In this document: piece by piece, positions 38,232-52,370 of the stretch
Numbering within the stretch: the first letter of the stretch is position 1
Layout of the letters: every line of letters starts with the position of its first letter
Assembly: GCF_965638725.1 (NCBI RefSeq)
Contig: NC_134956.1
Coordinates: 620,001 to 684,000, forward strand
Reading direction: 5' to 3'
DNA length: 64,000 bases
From: Aptenodytes patagonicus
Lineage: Eukaryota > Chordata > Aves > Sphenisciformes > Spheniscidae
Notes under the pieces: generated by a model
What the model saw: only the letters and a program-made list of their open reading frames with translations
What the model was told of the DNA's origin: nothing
Databases searched by the model: none
Position numbers and translations under genes: made by a program

Positions 38232-38327
38232 TGTCTTGAGTGTGCAAATAGCGAGGCTGTTTTCATTGTCAAGTAAGAGTGCCTAGTCAAGGTTGTTTTT
38301 TCCAGAATTTCTGGAAGTTGTATGTTC

Positions 38328-39020
38328 CTAGATTCTTAGGATAATTCAGGTTGAAAGAGACATCAGGAGGTCAGCTAGTCTAACCTCTTGCTCAGAGTAG
38401 GATCAGCTGTGAGGTCAGACCAGGTGAATTAGGACTCTACCCCAGCCTGGTTTTGAAAACCTCCAAAGTTGGAGACTCTCTGGACAGCCTGTTCCATTGC
38501 TTGTCCTCATGGTTAAAAAGTTATTTCTACTACCTAGTCTGAATCTTTCTTGTTTCAGCTAACGTCTGTTATCTTTCATCCTCCCATGAGGCACCACTGT
38601 GAAAAGCCTGGCTCTGTCTCCTTGGTGGGCTCTTTGTAGGTATTGGGAGGCTGCTACAAGGTCCTCTCAAATCTTCATGTTGAACAAGCCCAATTCCCTT
38701 GGCCTGTCCCTCACAGGGTAAGTGCTCCAGTCCCTTGACCATCTTGGTGGCACTGCTGAACTCGCTCTAGGTTATTGATGTCTGGTTTGTATTGGGAGCC
38801 CAAAACTGGATGCAGTTTTCTACAGGTGGTCTCATGAGTGCTGAGAGGTGCAAGGGGATAATCACTTCCCACGATCTACTGGCTATGCTGCTGTTAACAC
38901 AGCCCAGGACGTTGTGTTGGACTAGATGACCTTTAGAGGTCCCTTCCAACCCAAACTATTCTATGATTCTATGATTCTTTGCTGCCAGAGCACGCTGCTG
39001 GCTCACGCTTATCAGCCTTG
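38328..39020 (-). mobile_element. Old antisense CR1 3' fragment, interrupted
   Basis: Read on the minus strand this is the end of a CR1: the C-terminal part of ORF2, 3' UTR and a decayed octamer tail at about 38,328-38,345. It is much more diverged than its neighbours. The homology stops at about 38,914 and resumes at about 38,979, with the terms flanking a short sense CR1, so this older copy was split by a later insertion. The outer end near 39,020 is approximate. Confidence 0.85.
38915..38978 (+). mobile_element. Nested minimal CR1 3' end
   Basis: About 64 bp of CR1 3' terminus in sense orientation: the hairpin plus two and a half ATTCTATG units. Aside from its first bases it differs from 38,158-38,215 of the upstream full-length copy by about one base before the tail, so it belongs to the same or a close subfamily. 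It sits inside the older antisense CR1 and is therefore younger than it. It is an extreme case of 5' truncation. Confidence 0.85.
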
Positions 39021-42000
39021 AAATGTTTTTTTTGGTAGTTTCTTTCTCATTATAATGTTCCAATATACAAATTTACAAATATCAATTTACATCCCTTTTA
39101 CGTTGTCTTTTTGCCAGTTTCATAGGCAGAAGATTTTTGGAAAGCTAGGATTTTGACAGTATAATTTTTTGTTTGAGGAAACCACATGAAATCTTTAGGT
39201 CTGAATCGTTTAAAATGATACCTGCACAATTTGATTGCTGTTCATTACTGAGACACGGTTTAAAGTAGCAAGAGGAAATTCTACCTCAAATGTATATTTC
39301 AAGGCCAGAAATCACTATCGTGATCATTTTGCTTGAATTTCACCCAGCACCGCTTACGGTTTGCCTAGTAGCTTGTGGTTGAACCAGAGCATATATTTTA
39401 GAAAGACAGTTGGCTTTGTTTAAGTCCTTGGCATTGCTTTTAAAGCTGACATTGAAGGTACTCGACAGCTTTGGGATGTGGTAAACAATCAGACTATAGA
39501 CTAGACTGGACTGAAACCATTAAATATGATACACAAGGAATTTTTTTAATTGACTAAGACCTGAAAGCGCTGAGTGCTTCCAGCAGAACTTGTAGACGCT
39601 TTCATTCCCCCTGTGATCTTCAGTCACTCATTTCCCTCTGCAGTTATGCCATGTGTTATTGGCCGTCTCTAGAAACACAGATTTATATTGGTGTTTTACT
39701 GGCAGACTATCAGAAATACATTGCAAATGTTTTTTTCTTTTGGTTCCTATCTTCATGAATACGTATATATGTAAGCGATTTGTTCTTTAGAGACCTGTTG
39801 CCTGAAGAAAGCAGCGCCATCTGGCTTTTTGTCTCTTCTATCGACTGAATATTTGATGCAGTATATCAAAAAAATTTCCAGTATAGCCAGTTGACTAGCA
39901 CTGTGTTGCCATGTTTTCACTTCATTAGGTGTTTATGGTTGCAATTATTTCCCGTTGTTGGCTTTTCTTCTTTTATTTGCTGAGTGACTTTTGTATTCTT
40001 ATTAAATCTTGCGAGTAATCTTCTCTGATTTAGAATATAATAAACAGGGAATTAAACCATAAGTCATTAATAGGTCATAAAATAAAGAAAAAAGCTATCA
40101 AGAATATCATAATGTCAGAGATATAAAAACATCTTTGTGTTTACAGGGTATTTGTTGTAATTCATTTGCATCTGCTTTTGTTGTAAGCTTTGTGAGGAGC
40201 TTACATGGAATGTGAGTTTAGGGTAACTGCCCCATCAAGATGCATATTTTACTTTTTATACTTTGCTGTGTCAGTTTCTGCCATCTGCTGAACTGCGCTG
40301 CAAACATCTCTGTTTAATGTTCGCATTGCTCATATGAAGAAGTTGAGCATCGGTCCAGGGTTACAAACTGAAATACTGAGGTATGGAGAAAATGAACCAG
40401 AACTGATAAATAATGTTTTAAACGGGGCATAGATAGATGTGTTTTAGATCCAAAAATGTGATTTTTAAACTCCTGTCTAGTTGGAGATTAAAATCAATAG
40501 CTGTGCTTCTACCTAAAGTCAAGAACTGCTCACATTGAGCATCTTAATGCTGAAGCCGGACTGAAATCTAAAGGCTGGTTAATTCACCTCCCTGAGGGCT
40601 CTGAGGATGGATCTCTGTTCCCCATCTAACCCAGGGCATGTGCAGTTTGGATTGACAAGACTGGGATCCCTCTAGAGTGCAGGGATAAGATGCTACTTTA
40701 CTTTAAAACGTGGTCCTTAGAGGAGGCAAGTTGGTAGTTCTAGCTAAAAATTTGGAGTTATGCCTAGAAGTGGGAGGTCCAAGGTCTCAGCCCACCATGG
40801 CGCTGCTCAGTGGGTGCTTTGGGGAGCACAGGGAAAGCCAATCTGAAATCACCTTTTCCCTGATCCAGCAAATTTTTCCAGGAGTGGTGGCATGACTTCA
40901 GCGTGAGAGGTGCTGAGCGCCCCGACTAGCATAGTGTGAAAGCCATTGCTACAGTCTTTGGAGCACAGGTTTGAACCTCTCTTACTGGGAAAGGAATTGA
41001 ACATAGCTAAGTACTCTAACAACTACACTGCTACAGTTTAAAAGGGAAACACCGCTGCTGCTTTATTTCAAAATAAAGAATTTCACCCACCTCTGTGGGG
41101 GGGAAAAAGTAATTCTGGTGTCTAGCCTATGGATCTTAAGTGAAATTGAGTGACTTCTTACACTGTCTGAGGACAGGAGGAGGAAAACTTGCTAGTTCAA
41201 ACCATTTGCAAGACAGGCATACTAATGGAAGTGGGCCCCAAAAGGAAATCTAGTGTGCTGGCTACTTTGGATCCCGTTTTGATAGACCAGCTGGGTACCA
41301 AACACAGGATCCCAGATTTGCTTTGGGATCAGATGCTTCAGGATGAAGTATTGCAGAATGTAAGTTCTGTACTGGATCTGGTTCCTGAGGGACCTTCAGG
41401 TGACTAAACACAGGCTACGTCCATGCTTGGAGCAGTATCCAGGTGTCCTCATCTGCAGGCCTGTGCTCTTATTCACTGCCAGCCTCCACAGTTCCAGGGA
41501 AGGCTGTTTTTAAGGCATGGATGCAGGCAGAATTTAATCTTTTGGGCTGGAACTGTCTCTGTTGTAGGACGATACGTGAATCACTGCTGCAGTGCAGCTG
41601 GTTGCCAGGAGGTCTAACTGTGAAGCCCTAAATCTACCAGTCAGTGTGATGGATTGTAAAAGGGTTACAATAAAAGGGGAAGTCATTAGTCCCTTCTGAG
41701 GATTTCCTTCTTGAGCACCACCAAATCATTTCTCTGACTTCCTAAGTAGGCAGAAGGAGTGAGATACGAATTTATCTTTCTCTCTGGCATTGCTTTTCTG
41801 CAGGATTGATATACAAACAAGAGGTAATCGATGCCTGAGAGACAGGAAACATTCTAACGCTGGGGCCAAGGCAACTGTGGTTTGGCTAGTGCTGCGTGCT
41901 GCGTTTCTAGGGACTTGGTTTTTAGTTCAGAAGAGAAACTCTAATGGTAGCGTGTAAGAATAATGGATGTTTATACCAACACACTGGGCAATCTCAGAAC

Positions 42001-45000
42001 CTTTATAAAGGCACCGGTACTAGAGACTCAAAGTACAGAGCAGGAATTTTGAAATGGTTAAAAAAGAAAAGTTTGACCAAGTAGGGGTTTCTGGATGAAG
42101 ACAGAAATAAGCACCTTCACATTTTTAGGAAAAGAAAACACTGAGTCTCAGCCTAGCTTAGAAACACTGCATTTTTTTATATCTGTGGCCTGTGAAGATG
42201 AATCAGGAGGATGAGAAGGAAATCTGTATCTGGACTCCTTAGTCTGGCTGCACCATGCACTAGTCACCGTGTTCTAAAGCCCTAGTTTATTGTATGGTGT
42301 AAATATTTAAATTACTGTCAGCAATTACTGTTAATCATTTTCTTGGTAAGTAACATTGCGAATTTGCTCAGCAAATGCTTCTGCAATGGTGCTGGCTGTA
42401 TAAGAAGTGAAACATTATTTATTACTCTGAACATATACCTTCTTAAACAACTACTGTCAGGATAAATACAAAATGTGAGAAATAAAACTGCTCTGATGTA
42501 CTTAATTGCTGCTGGTCTGTCACTCACCTACCTAAAAATGCATTACTCTAAAACCTAGCATACCTAGCATGAGTTTGAAAAAGCAAGTGCTTAAAACTGG
42601 TGCTGTTTTCCAAACCAATTGACTGGAAATATTGTATGAAAACTAAGGATTCAAATTTACCCCCATTCGAGGGATGCTGATTTCTGATTATATGTATGTT
42701 CCAAATAATTCTTGCCTTAAGGCATAAAAAAAGACCAGAACTCAAACTCCTGAAAGCTTGAGCTTTGAGACCTTTGTGTCAGATCCATTTGCAGTATCAA
42801 AGCCCACATGATTCAGATACCAAGATGGACTTCAACATCCTGGTTCAAATAAATTGTTAACTGTTCTTAACTGTTTTTCAGACTAAATATATTCAAGTGC
42901 ATTTTTTTGTTTTGGTGGAGGCTTAAAAGCGGCTATATAATAAGATAAAATATGAGAGGTATGTATATGAGCTGGCATGTGAAGAGATCCATCTTGTTCT
43001 GTTCTTCCAGAACAACAAGGCCATTAGGAAACCAAATGAGATACTTATGTCCATTTTCAGTGAGAGAGGTGGGACCAATGTGTTCTCAAAGTGGCTTTCC
43101 AGGAATTGAACATTCTTTGGTAACCTTAGGGCAAAGCCTGAAGATGAGTTCACAATTTTAATCCTCCAAACACTCACAACACCCTGCCGCCAGATGGTAT
43201 TTATCCAAGTCATAAAGAAAACAATGCAAAATAGAGATTGCCGCTACTATATGTGATGTATTATTGGAAACCAGCTTCTAGGGTTTTATTATTGTTATTG
43301 AAACAGCTCCATTTTATTAAAGGAAATTTAATCCAGTAAGCATATACAAAGCTTGTCTGTCAGTGTATCTGACTATCTACCCCACAATATATTTTCTTCT
43401 TTTTTTCTTTTTTCTTTTTTTTTAATAAATCTGTCATAAGCAGAAAGGAAAGGGCATCTTTGGTCAGTGGTCCAAGTAAGTTTGTCCTGATGCTGTTCAG
43501 GATACAAAATACATGCTTATATTACCATGTTGTAGTAATGATCCCAAGAAATTATTTGCTTTGCTTTTAAGTGGTGTACCTCACTGTAGACAGTCCATTT
43601 AGGAAGTGAATTGAAAGTATAATTAAGGACAGTTACACAAGACTTGAAAAAAATATAGCCCCGTAGAGCCCAAACAGCACAACTTAACCGAGAGCATGTT
43701 GCAATTCCTTAACCTGTTTTGATTCTTTGAAAGGATTGGAAAATGGCTCATGTGTTTAACTTATATTTTTCACAAAGCTTTTAACAAAGATGTCTCTTAA
43801 AGCTCTCAAGTAACTGGAGGAAGGAGCCGAACTGCATTGCGAGTTAAACCCTGGTTAAGTAGCTGGAAAGAAAGAAAGTCATAAAACTGTTTCTGTCAGT
43901 AATACAGCATCAGTGCTGAGGTCCAGGATATTTGCAGTTTTGGGAAGGGTGTGGGGGAAGCTGCTGCCTCTCTGCCGGGAGAGCATTTTCCGCGTCCCTC
44001 GGCCCGGCAGCAGCTGCTGGCGCAGAGCAGAGCTGGCGGCCACAGCCCTCCTGCTTTGAGACAAGGGAGGAGGAGTGCGGCAGAGCGTACAGGGCTTTCT
44101 CTCCTGCAGGACCTTTCATGCCATCGCTTCAGATGGGCTGTCGATAACAAGGACAATAAGCTGCTTGTATGCAGGGGCCATCGGATACCTTGGTATTACT
44201 GCCCCTGCCGAAGAGTCTGGATCTGCACCGAAACAAGAAAGGTACTCTCAGTGTTTCCAGTATAAGTTAGAAGCCAGAAATCAAGAGTATGGTGAAATGT
44301 GCCTTCAGAAATTACTCAAAGGATACAAAAGGCTTCTTAATAAAGGTAAACCAGGGCTGTAGATAGTACATTTGAGGATACTTTGGGTTAGTCTCTCCAA
44401 GTATGATTCTAGCATACAGCTCTGGGCTTTTGGACAGGTTTTCCTGTTATGCAGCTGTAGAGCCAGCAATTGAATTCAAAAAAGGAGAGTAAGATTAAAA
44501 AAGTATTCCTTCTCTCCGCGTATCTGTCAGGTTTAGAGATGCAGCTTTCTTTGCTTTAGAAGCTTAAGGGTAGCTAGAGCCATCCTCTTCAAACACAATT
44601 CAGTATAAATTTGCTGTGAAAAGCAGCTGCGCGTTACTGGAAAGACCAACAGCCAGGCTAAGGAAAAGGTTCTGAGTAGGTGCAGAGATATTTAACTTCG
44701 ATAACACTGTTTCTCACTTTGCTATTATTTCATGGTGCCAGTGATTTAAGATGCAACCAGGCACACGACTGTATTATCCCACTAGTATATATACTGAGAC
44801 ATACCACGGAGAGAGACGTAAACTGTCTCCCCCACCCAATATTTATATCCTAACTAGGTAAAACTGTAATACAGAAGCTAGCTGTGTGTTCTGGCTGCTG
44901 GACAACATTCCTGGATCTGCTAATGCAATCCCACTGAAGCGGAGCAATCGTTCTGATGCATCTTTAAAGAGACTTTTGATTTTTAAAGTGAAATAACTCA

Positions 45001-48000
45001 TGGGGAGGGAGCTGCTACCAACATGATTTCCAAGTAGTAGATGTATGGGTGAGCATCTTGCTTATATTGCCTATGTACTGTGCATCTTTTATGATATGGG
45101 AAAGAGAACCTGTGTTTTCGTGAGCTGATCCAAATCTTGCTGAAGTTGAAGGAAATCCTGCAGTGAGCTTTTGCTGAGTGCATTGAACATGAACCAAGAC
45201 TGCAGTAAAAGATATAAAATGAAGATGTTTCTTTTAAATAAATTAAAAAAAGACATTTGTTACCTGCTGTGTCGTTTGCATATTTTCTCTCCTTTGCCTT
45301 ACTCTTTAATTGCCTTGCCTACTTTAGCTTTTCTAGGTCTCACCATTTTAGTTTATATAGAGTCTAGAGCTGTGGGTTTCTCTTCCTAGCTGGTAGTCTT
45401 TTGTAGGAATAAAATACACTAGCAGGAGGGAGAACCAGGCTGCTTCCAGAATAAAAATATACTGCCTGTATCAAACGTCCCATCTGCCTTCACAGCCTGA
45501 TTGGAAAAAAAAATATTTAAAGTCTGTATTGCTGTGGGGTTTTTTGGTTTTATTTTTAAGTGATGGTACTTTGGTAGAGTATCTGTCTGGTTTTCTCCAT
45601 CTCCCTCCTTGCCACTCACTATTTTGCCTGCTCCGTCTTCCTGTGACGTCTTCTCTGTCCCCAGTGTTTTAACTGCTCTTTAACCCTCTGGAGCGTATTC
45701 AACAGTTTCTCTATGTGTGCAGAGCGAACCATTCCTTTTTGTAGGCTCTGTGCAAATGTTTCTGTCTTGGCTCTTTGAGCACACGTGCTAGCTCACCATG
45801 GAGGGCAGAATTCTTTACTCCTTACAAAGTTCTTGCTGTTTTAAGATTAGGGAGCTGTAGGTTAAAATGAAAGTGGCAAATCTATGCTTGCATGGTATAC
45901 GGTGACTGCGCTGCAGCCCTGCACGAAGGCTTGGTTATGTTTGGCCCATCTGCATTGCACAGTAATGATTTTATAGCTTTGTGGCAAGCAGCACAACCTT
46001 TTTCATAGCACCATCAGCCATGACTTTTTTTGTATCAACAGTCCTGTGGAAAAAGATTCATTGTATTGAAATAGGGTATAAAGATGCTTACTGTGGGAAG
46101 AGCTCAAATGCTGCAGCCAGCGTGTGTATCATATTCTCTCTGCAGTTTGTAATATACGCTAATTTTAATATTCAAATGAAAAATGGAAGTGTATAGGCAC
46201 AACCTGAAGCAATATTATAGCTCTCTGTGATCTTGCCGATTTATTTATGTGTAGGCTGAAATAGGAATGCACACATGCTGTGGGTGGCGGGCGACAAATG
46301 AATGCTCCCATCTTCGGTTCTGAAACAACGATTGTAGTCTATGGCTGGATCTGTGTTGAGATGGCTATATCCTCCTACTTGGATAGTCACCAGAATGCAT
46401 TATAAGATGATAATGACCAATTCTGTTAACTCTGCTTTTTGTCTAACAGAATGTGGTTAGGATGGTTCATGGAGATAGTGCTTCAATACGGAAATGTGCA
46501 GTCCTAAGTGTCCTCCTAAAGGTGACATGGGCAACTCGGGAAGGGGTGGTGTCTGTGTAGAATGTAAATGCAGTTAAGTGAACACCTACAGGGCCAAACG
46601 CCTCAGAGCGTGCTCTCCTCTGCCAGTTCTTTCCTTCCCCCTTTGACAGGGGAAACTCCACAGGTTCCCTCCCCAGCTGCACAGGTGACAGTCGGTTCCA
46701 GCGGTGGGTCTTCTTCTCCTGAGATGGAGGCTGGAAGAGTAAAGATCTCCTCCTTGCAGAGCTTTTCAAAACCTCACCACTGAAGGACAAGGTCAGAGGC
46801 AACTAGCCAAGGGTTTTCTCTGTTCAGACTGGAGCTGTAGGAAGTGTTAGTGCAGGTGCACGGTGGATTGCTGGGAGCCCTACCCACGGGGAACGACCAC
46901 CATCCTCCTCAGGAGTTCTAATCCATCATATAAAAATGAAAGGCCTTTGATTCAGACAAAGGCTAGGTGTGTTACTCATCATTCCAGAACTGGTGTTTGA
47001 ATTAAGCTTGGCAAAAAAACTAATGCTCATGTGAGCACTTTTCAGCTCTGGGTGAGTGCAAGCTAGGTCCAGGGAACAACACCCTGCAAGTCCTTGGAAG
47101 AGATGAGGTTGGAGGCAGATTCAGGTTGTCCAATTAAAATTAACGTTGGGTCTAAAGCCTTTGTTCAGTCCTATAAATAAATCAAAGCCGTTAGGTGCGT
47201 TGGTCATCATTTAAAAGACAGCTTTTGCCAGTAAACACAATCACATCGTGTATTAGACTGTGGAATCAGGGGTACAACTGTACAGTGACAAAATTAAAAA
47301 TTGGCTTCTACTGCAAGGTTAATATGGTAAATATGCATAGTGACTGAATAAACACAAGCAAGGTGGTCGAACGTAATTGGAAGTAGCTGATTACTGACCT
47401 GTACTGGTTATTGCTCTGCACTGGGGGTGGTGGCGGGGTAAGAGAGCCGGTACAGGGTTCTCTCGGGATCTCAGTAAGAAAGGCCTGACAACAAATGGCT
47501 TGATAACTGCTTTAATAAGACAGAATAATAAGAGGAGCACAGATAGGAAGTAAATCTTAGGTCCCTTTAGATGCTGGGTACCCCGTGTTCATGCAGGATC
47601 GGACAGAGCCCGGATTGATTTTCCGCTGGTGCACTGCGCAGGGCAGAGCAGATGCTGTCCGTGGAGAGAAGCCCTCCCTTTCAGTCATTTGAGCTAACAC
47701 ATCATTTCCATACAAGAAAAAAAATCTGCTCCTAAAGGATGTTCTCATGAGAACTTCGTGCTGGACTTTCAAATAAAGGCAAGGCCAGGCAGGTGGCATA
47801 ATCGCCGTACTAAGTGGGAGCTGCCCGCAGGCTCCTCTCTTACACCGAGCTGGCTGACTTTATCCTGCAGCCACAGGATTTGCGCGGCGTGACACGAGCC
47901 TGGGAGCCAGGCTGGGTGTGCAGCACCGCACAGGCATGCGCCTGCTCAGGTTAAACTGTCCTGTGGGTCGCCAACTCCTAGACGTGCAACGTTCTCAGTC

Positions 48001-50900
48001 AGGATCAACGTTCCACCCCTTGATACACATACAGCTTACCTTTCCCAAAAATATTATAAGTTACAGGTGACATTACTAACATACGGGCTTCTCAAGCCTG
48101 GATTACGAGGTCCAACAGAGCAGACATGGCCTGCTCAGGACCACGGACTCCTCGAATACCACGTCCTCCACAAGGCTCCCAATACAGTCACGGCATTACA
48201 CCTCAAGCTAAGAGTACATCTTACCACCTTTTGTTTAACATCAGCTGCACAGAGCTCCATAGCCTACCCACCTTACCCATCGTTTCAGACAGAACAAGTG
48301 TGGAGAAAACCTGAAATAGGGCTGCTTTCCCCCCAAAAAAACCAGCAGAAGATGTAAAGAGGTGGTATATCTTTGTAATAAGAGTGCCACTCCTGAGAGC
48401 ATCCAGCACCAGAAGGCTTGTTGCTAGGCAAAAGCACAAAAGAGCATGTAATAATGTTCCAAAGAGGAGTCTGTAGATTTGATTTTAAGAAAGCAGCTGA
48501 ATTTCAGTAGAGACATTTACACATTTAGTTTGTAGAGCTGGTGTTCGATATTAATTTTAAAAGAAGTCTGTAATTTGCCTTGCTGACTATTGTGTTTCAA
48601 CTGTGGCACTATTCTAATGCCTCCCATTAATTTTTTTCCCCACTGCAATTAACTTATGTAAAATCAGGTTTCCTTTTTTTTTTCAAATTTTATGAAGAAA
48701 ATTGCCTTGAATACGTTTACTGTGCCATGGCTTTTCACAGTGCGTTTGTTCATTGTCTTACACAGTTAAACGTGTTATTAAAATGCAGTAACAGTAACTT
48801 CATAGAGTTGCAATTACATTATGAAAACATTATCTTCATGGAATAATGGTACTTGAGGGACACAGTGAAGTACAGGTTTTCACAAAAGCATCTTGAGGTT
48901 ATTTTACCAGCATGATGATGTCTTTCTAGGCATGTCATGAGACTTCTGCAATGCTTTTAAAGTGAATGCATAATAATAATGAAAAACCTTGAAAAGTAGC
49001 TCTTGCTTAAACTTTAGTGACTTAATTTAAGCAATTTGACTACCTTTTTGGAGTTGTTGTTAATAGCTGGAAGATTTTAACTGTTGAGAGAGTTAATCAG
49101 TACACATATGTATGTATGTACCCTGTATTTACATGCCTATACAGACAACATCTATGTGTATGTGGGTGCCCATGTAAATCCAGCTGGAATACAGACTTGT
49201 TAAGTGATTGGATATCAACAGGGTTTTTTTTGTTTCACTTCCTTAGCAAAAGAGAGACAGGGTAAAATCTTAAAGCTGGCCTTACCGGTTGGCCTTGCTG
49301 GAGCTAGAATTTCAAACCAGGGATTTTAACCCTCAGGCCAAGGGAAATATGAAAAAATTCAAACATTTGAAGTTTAAATGGGAGAACATTTTTAAAGATT
49401 TTGAGGGGGGTTTTTTTTTGTGTGTGTGTGTGTGTGTTCCAAGTCCATCCTAGTGCAACAGGGTAGTAAGAAGAGGATACAACTTTTGTAGCCTTTGTGG
49501 CAAATTTTTCTCCTCTTTATAGGAGATCTGAAATGTAGATGATGTGCAGGCACATGCTGAATGTTCTACAGACACCAAGCAGTGTCTTATTTCCTTGATA
49601 AGGGCTGGTTCATTACGTGCTGTAGTACGCCTTGATATCCCATGTAAACGGGCAGAAAGAACGACATTTCATTTAGGTAGAAAATTAACAGCAATAATTA
49701 GGAAATCAATGTACAAGCTTCTTCACATAAAAAAATTAAGTAATTGAAGACAAAATTAACTACATATAATAGCATGAGTCATGTTAATTCAGATATCTCT
49801 AGGCAATTCTATAAAGATGGCTTTAGCATTTATATTACTTATGATGTCTCAGCCAGTTCTGGCATGCAGCTAAGGAGGGAATGGATTATTCTGCAACAAA
49901 ATGAAGTTATTATTTGGATTAATGTTAATATCATTGCTTATTTATGAAAAAGTACCCTTCTGTGTTTGTGTAAAACTAGCTCGAAACTGATCCCAGCTGC
50001 TAGGCAAAACAGGGCCACTGGGAAGCTTATGACAAAAGGACTTCGGAGTGAGTCCATGCCTTGCAAACAGTTTTCGCCTGGGGACCAGGTATGTTGGGGT
50101 TGCTGCTTCTTTTTCCTGCTTCACAAGCCTTCCTTGAGGGTGATTAAAGACTTGATTAGTATCTCAGGCTGCGGTAGCGGGGAGGCTCTTTCCGCAACTC
50201 TGCCTCTGCCACTGACTTCCCTCCACATCCATTTCCTTCATCCACCTGGTTATCCTTAGGGATGGGCAAAGTAGCCAGGCTGGCCCTTCAAGGCAACGTT
50301 GTGCCTCTTTGCAACAAGGTGCCTTAGGTAACTGCCTCCACTTACGGCTAAGGCTGCTCCTCTGTGTGTTTATATGCAAATGCACGTGTGCTCTCTTATC
50401 TTTAGCATATTTATACAAGTGTTGTCCACAGCTGTTTAACTTGAATAAAGTTTTTTTGTGTCTCCTTATTCTTTTGTATGTTACATAAGTTTTGAACTAC
50501 TGAACTGCTGAAGGAAACATTTGATGTTTGATGGATTTATATTTATGTGATGTGTTTGCTTTGCATCTTCATATTTTTGCTGATAAATGGGCTTGTCAGT
50601 ATATAAGTAGCAATCTGCTGCGTTAAGCAGCTCTAACTCATGAAAGATGATGCTAAGAAAGTAGTGTAGTTGTTTTATATTGCTGTGTGATTGGCTTCTG
50701 AGGTAGAGTTTCAAACAATTATTCTATTCAAATAGTCAAAGGCAGGATGGAAAATTTTCTTTTGATGTGGTCTTGGACTCTTAAAGTTATGATAAAAAAT
50801 ATTGGCATTAACAAAAGAAGGAACAACTTAAGGGTGGAAAGGCAGGAAACCATTTACCATCTCATAATGAAATAACTGCTCTAAAAGTGAAGCATTTATT
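39021..50900. other. Intergenic stretch between CR1 copies
   Basis: No recognisable gene. A small GC-richer patch at about 43,940-44,240 contains one weak exon-like segment (44,110-44,241). Other contents are a pyrimidine-rich run near 43,392-43,424 and a TG repeat at 49,419. Open frames are short and match nothing I know. Confidence 0.6.
49405..49436. repeat. G6-T9 run followed by (TG)9
   Basis: A G run and T run lead directly into nine TG dinucleotides at 49,419-49,436, a microsatellite likely to vary in length between individuals. Confidence 0.9.
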
Positions 50901-50904
50901 TATT

Positions 50905-52370
50905 CTACAGCTCTTTTAGAAAAGCCATTGCAAGGATACAGCCTAGCATCTCTGAAAGATTGTGGAGATTGGTTGGGGGGATCCCTGACTGCTGGAGAAC
51001 TGTAAATGTTGTACATACCCTCAAATAGGGCAAGAAGGACAATCCAGGGAACTACAGGCTAGTCAGCCTCACTTCTGCCTAGAAAAATCCTGGAGCAAGT
51101 CTTCTTGGAAGCCATTTCTGGGCATGTGAAGGAGAAAGAGGTGATTTGGAACAGCCTGTTTACCAACGATAACTCATGCTTGACCAACTTGCTCGCCTTC
51201 TGTGATGAAACGACTAGATCTGTGGATGGCGGGAGAGCAATAGGTGTTGTCTATCTTGACTTCAGCAAGGCTTTTCACACAGCCTTTCACAGCATCCCTG
51301 TATCCAAGTTGAGACTTTAAGAGTTACAGTCTGGATGTCTAGTTATAATCTAGTAACAGCCTAGACTAATAGGTAAGTGAAAGACTGGCTGGATTGTAGG
51401 GCTCAAAGAACAGTTCATGCTCAACCTGGAGACAGGTTACAAGTGGAGTTCCTTCGAGGTTTGTGCTGGGACGTGTCCAGTTTAGTGTATCTATCAGTGA
51501 CCTGGAGGAGGAGGTGGTATGTACCTTCATCTAGTTGGCAGATGACACCAAACTAGGCAGTGCAGTTGATGTACTTAAGGGCAGGGCCGCCTTCAGAGGG
51601 ACCTAGGCAGGCCAGAAGAAAGGACCAGCGGGAACTTCGTGAATCCAGCAAGGTCAAATACAAGGTATTTGCCTCTGGGATGGATTAACCCTCTATAACA
51701 GTGCAGGCTGAGGACTGACTGGCTGGGCAGCAACCTGCTAAAAAAGAATTGGGTGTTCTGACAGACAGTAGGTCAAAAGCGAGTCAGCATTACAGCCTGG
51801 TACCAATGAAGACAGGCAATGTGCTGGCCTCTATCAACAGGACCATAGTCAGTAGATCAAGGGAAGTGATTCTTTTTCTCTTTACTTTGCATTCGTTAGA
51901 CCACATATGGAATTTTGCATCCAGTTTTGGGCCCCTCTGATGTTGGTAAACTTGAATGAGTTTGGTGGAGGGCCCCTAAGATGGTCAAGGAGATATAGCA
52001 CATGAACTATGAAGGGAGGCTGAGGGAAGTGGGCTTGTTCAGCCTGGAGGAGAGAAGGGAGCATAACAGAAATCTTTCATATGAGGTGGTTACCAGGAAC
52101 AACTAACCTTAGGGGCATGATGGGAAAACAAGAGGCCATGGTCATAAATGAGAGGTTCCAATTACATGTAGGGAAAATGTTTTTCATTGTGAGGATAATT
52201 AACATTGGAATAAGGACCCAGCGGGGTTGTATAATCTCTGTCCTTGGAGGTGTCTGGGTAATGCCCAGAGCAACCTCATTTGAACTCAGTGTTGACCTTG
52301 CTTTGAGCAGAAGGTTGGACTAGAGACCTCCTGATGTGCCTTTCAGCCTCTGACTCTCGGAGTTCCACTA
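50905..52370 (+). mobile_element. Heavily decayed CR1, 5'-truncated
   Basis: Fragments of CR1 ORF2 appear in order but in shifting frames: a NYRL/SLTS-like block near 51,050, then NSCLTNLLAFCDE and [12 protein letters not shown] at about 51,165-51,285 (motif A of the reverse transcriptase), an ADDTKLGS-like block near 51,540-51,560, the C-terminal domain (a LREVGLFSLEE-like stretch near 52,020-52,050), and a 3' UTR with a diverged hairpin ending near 52,345. There are many stops and indels. It is clearly older than the copies at 33.7 and 57.9 kb. Ends are approximate. Confidence 0.85.

Noticed and set aside
46627..46783. Ser/Pro-rich frame following an AG acceptor-like site, considered as a WNK2 exon
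   Set aside because: Short, low-complexity and without any WNK-family motif. The frame reaches a stop without a suitable donor.
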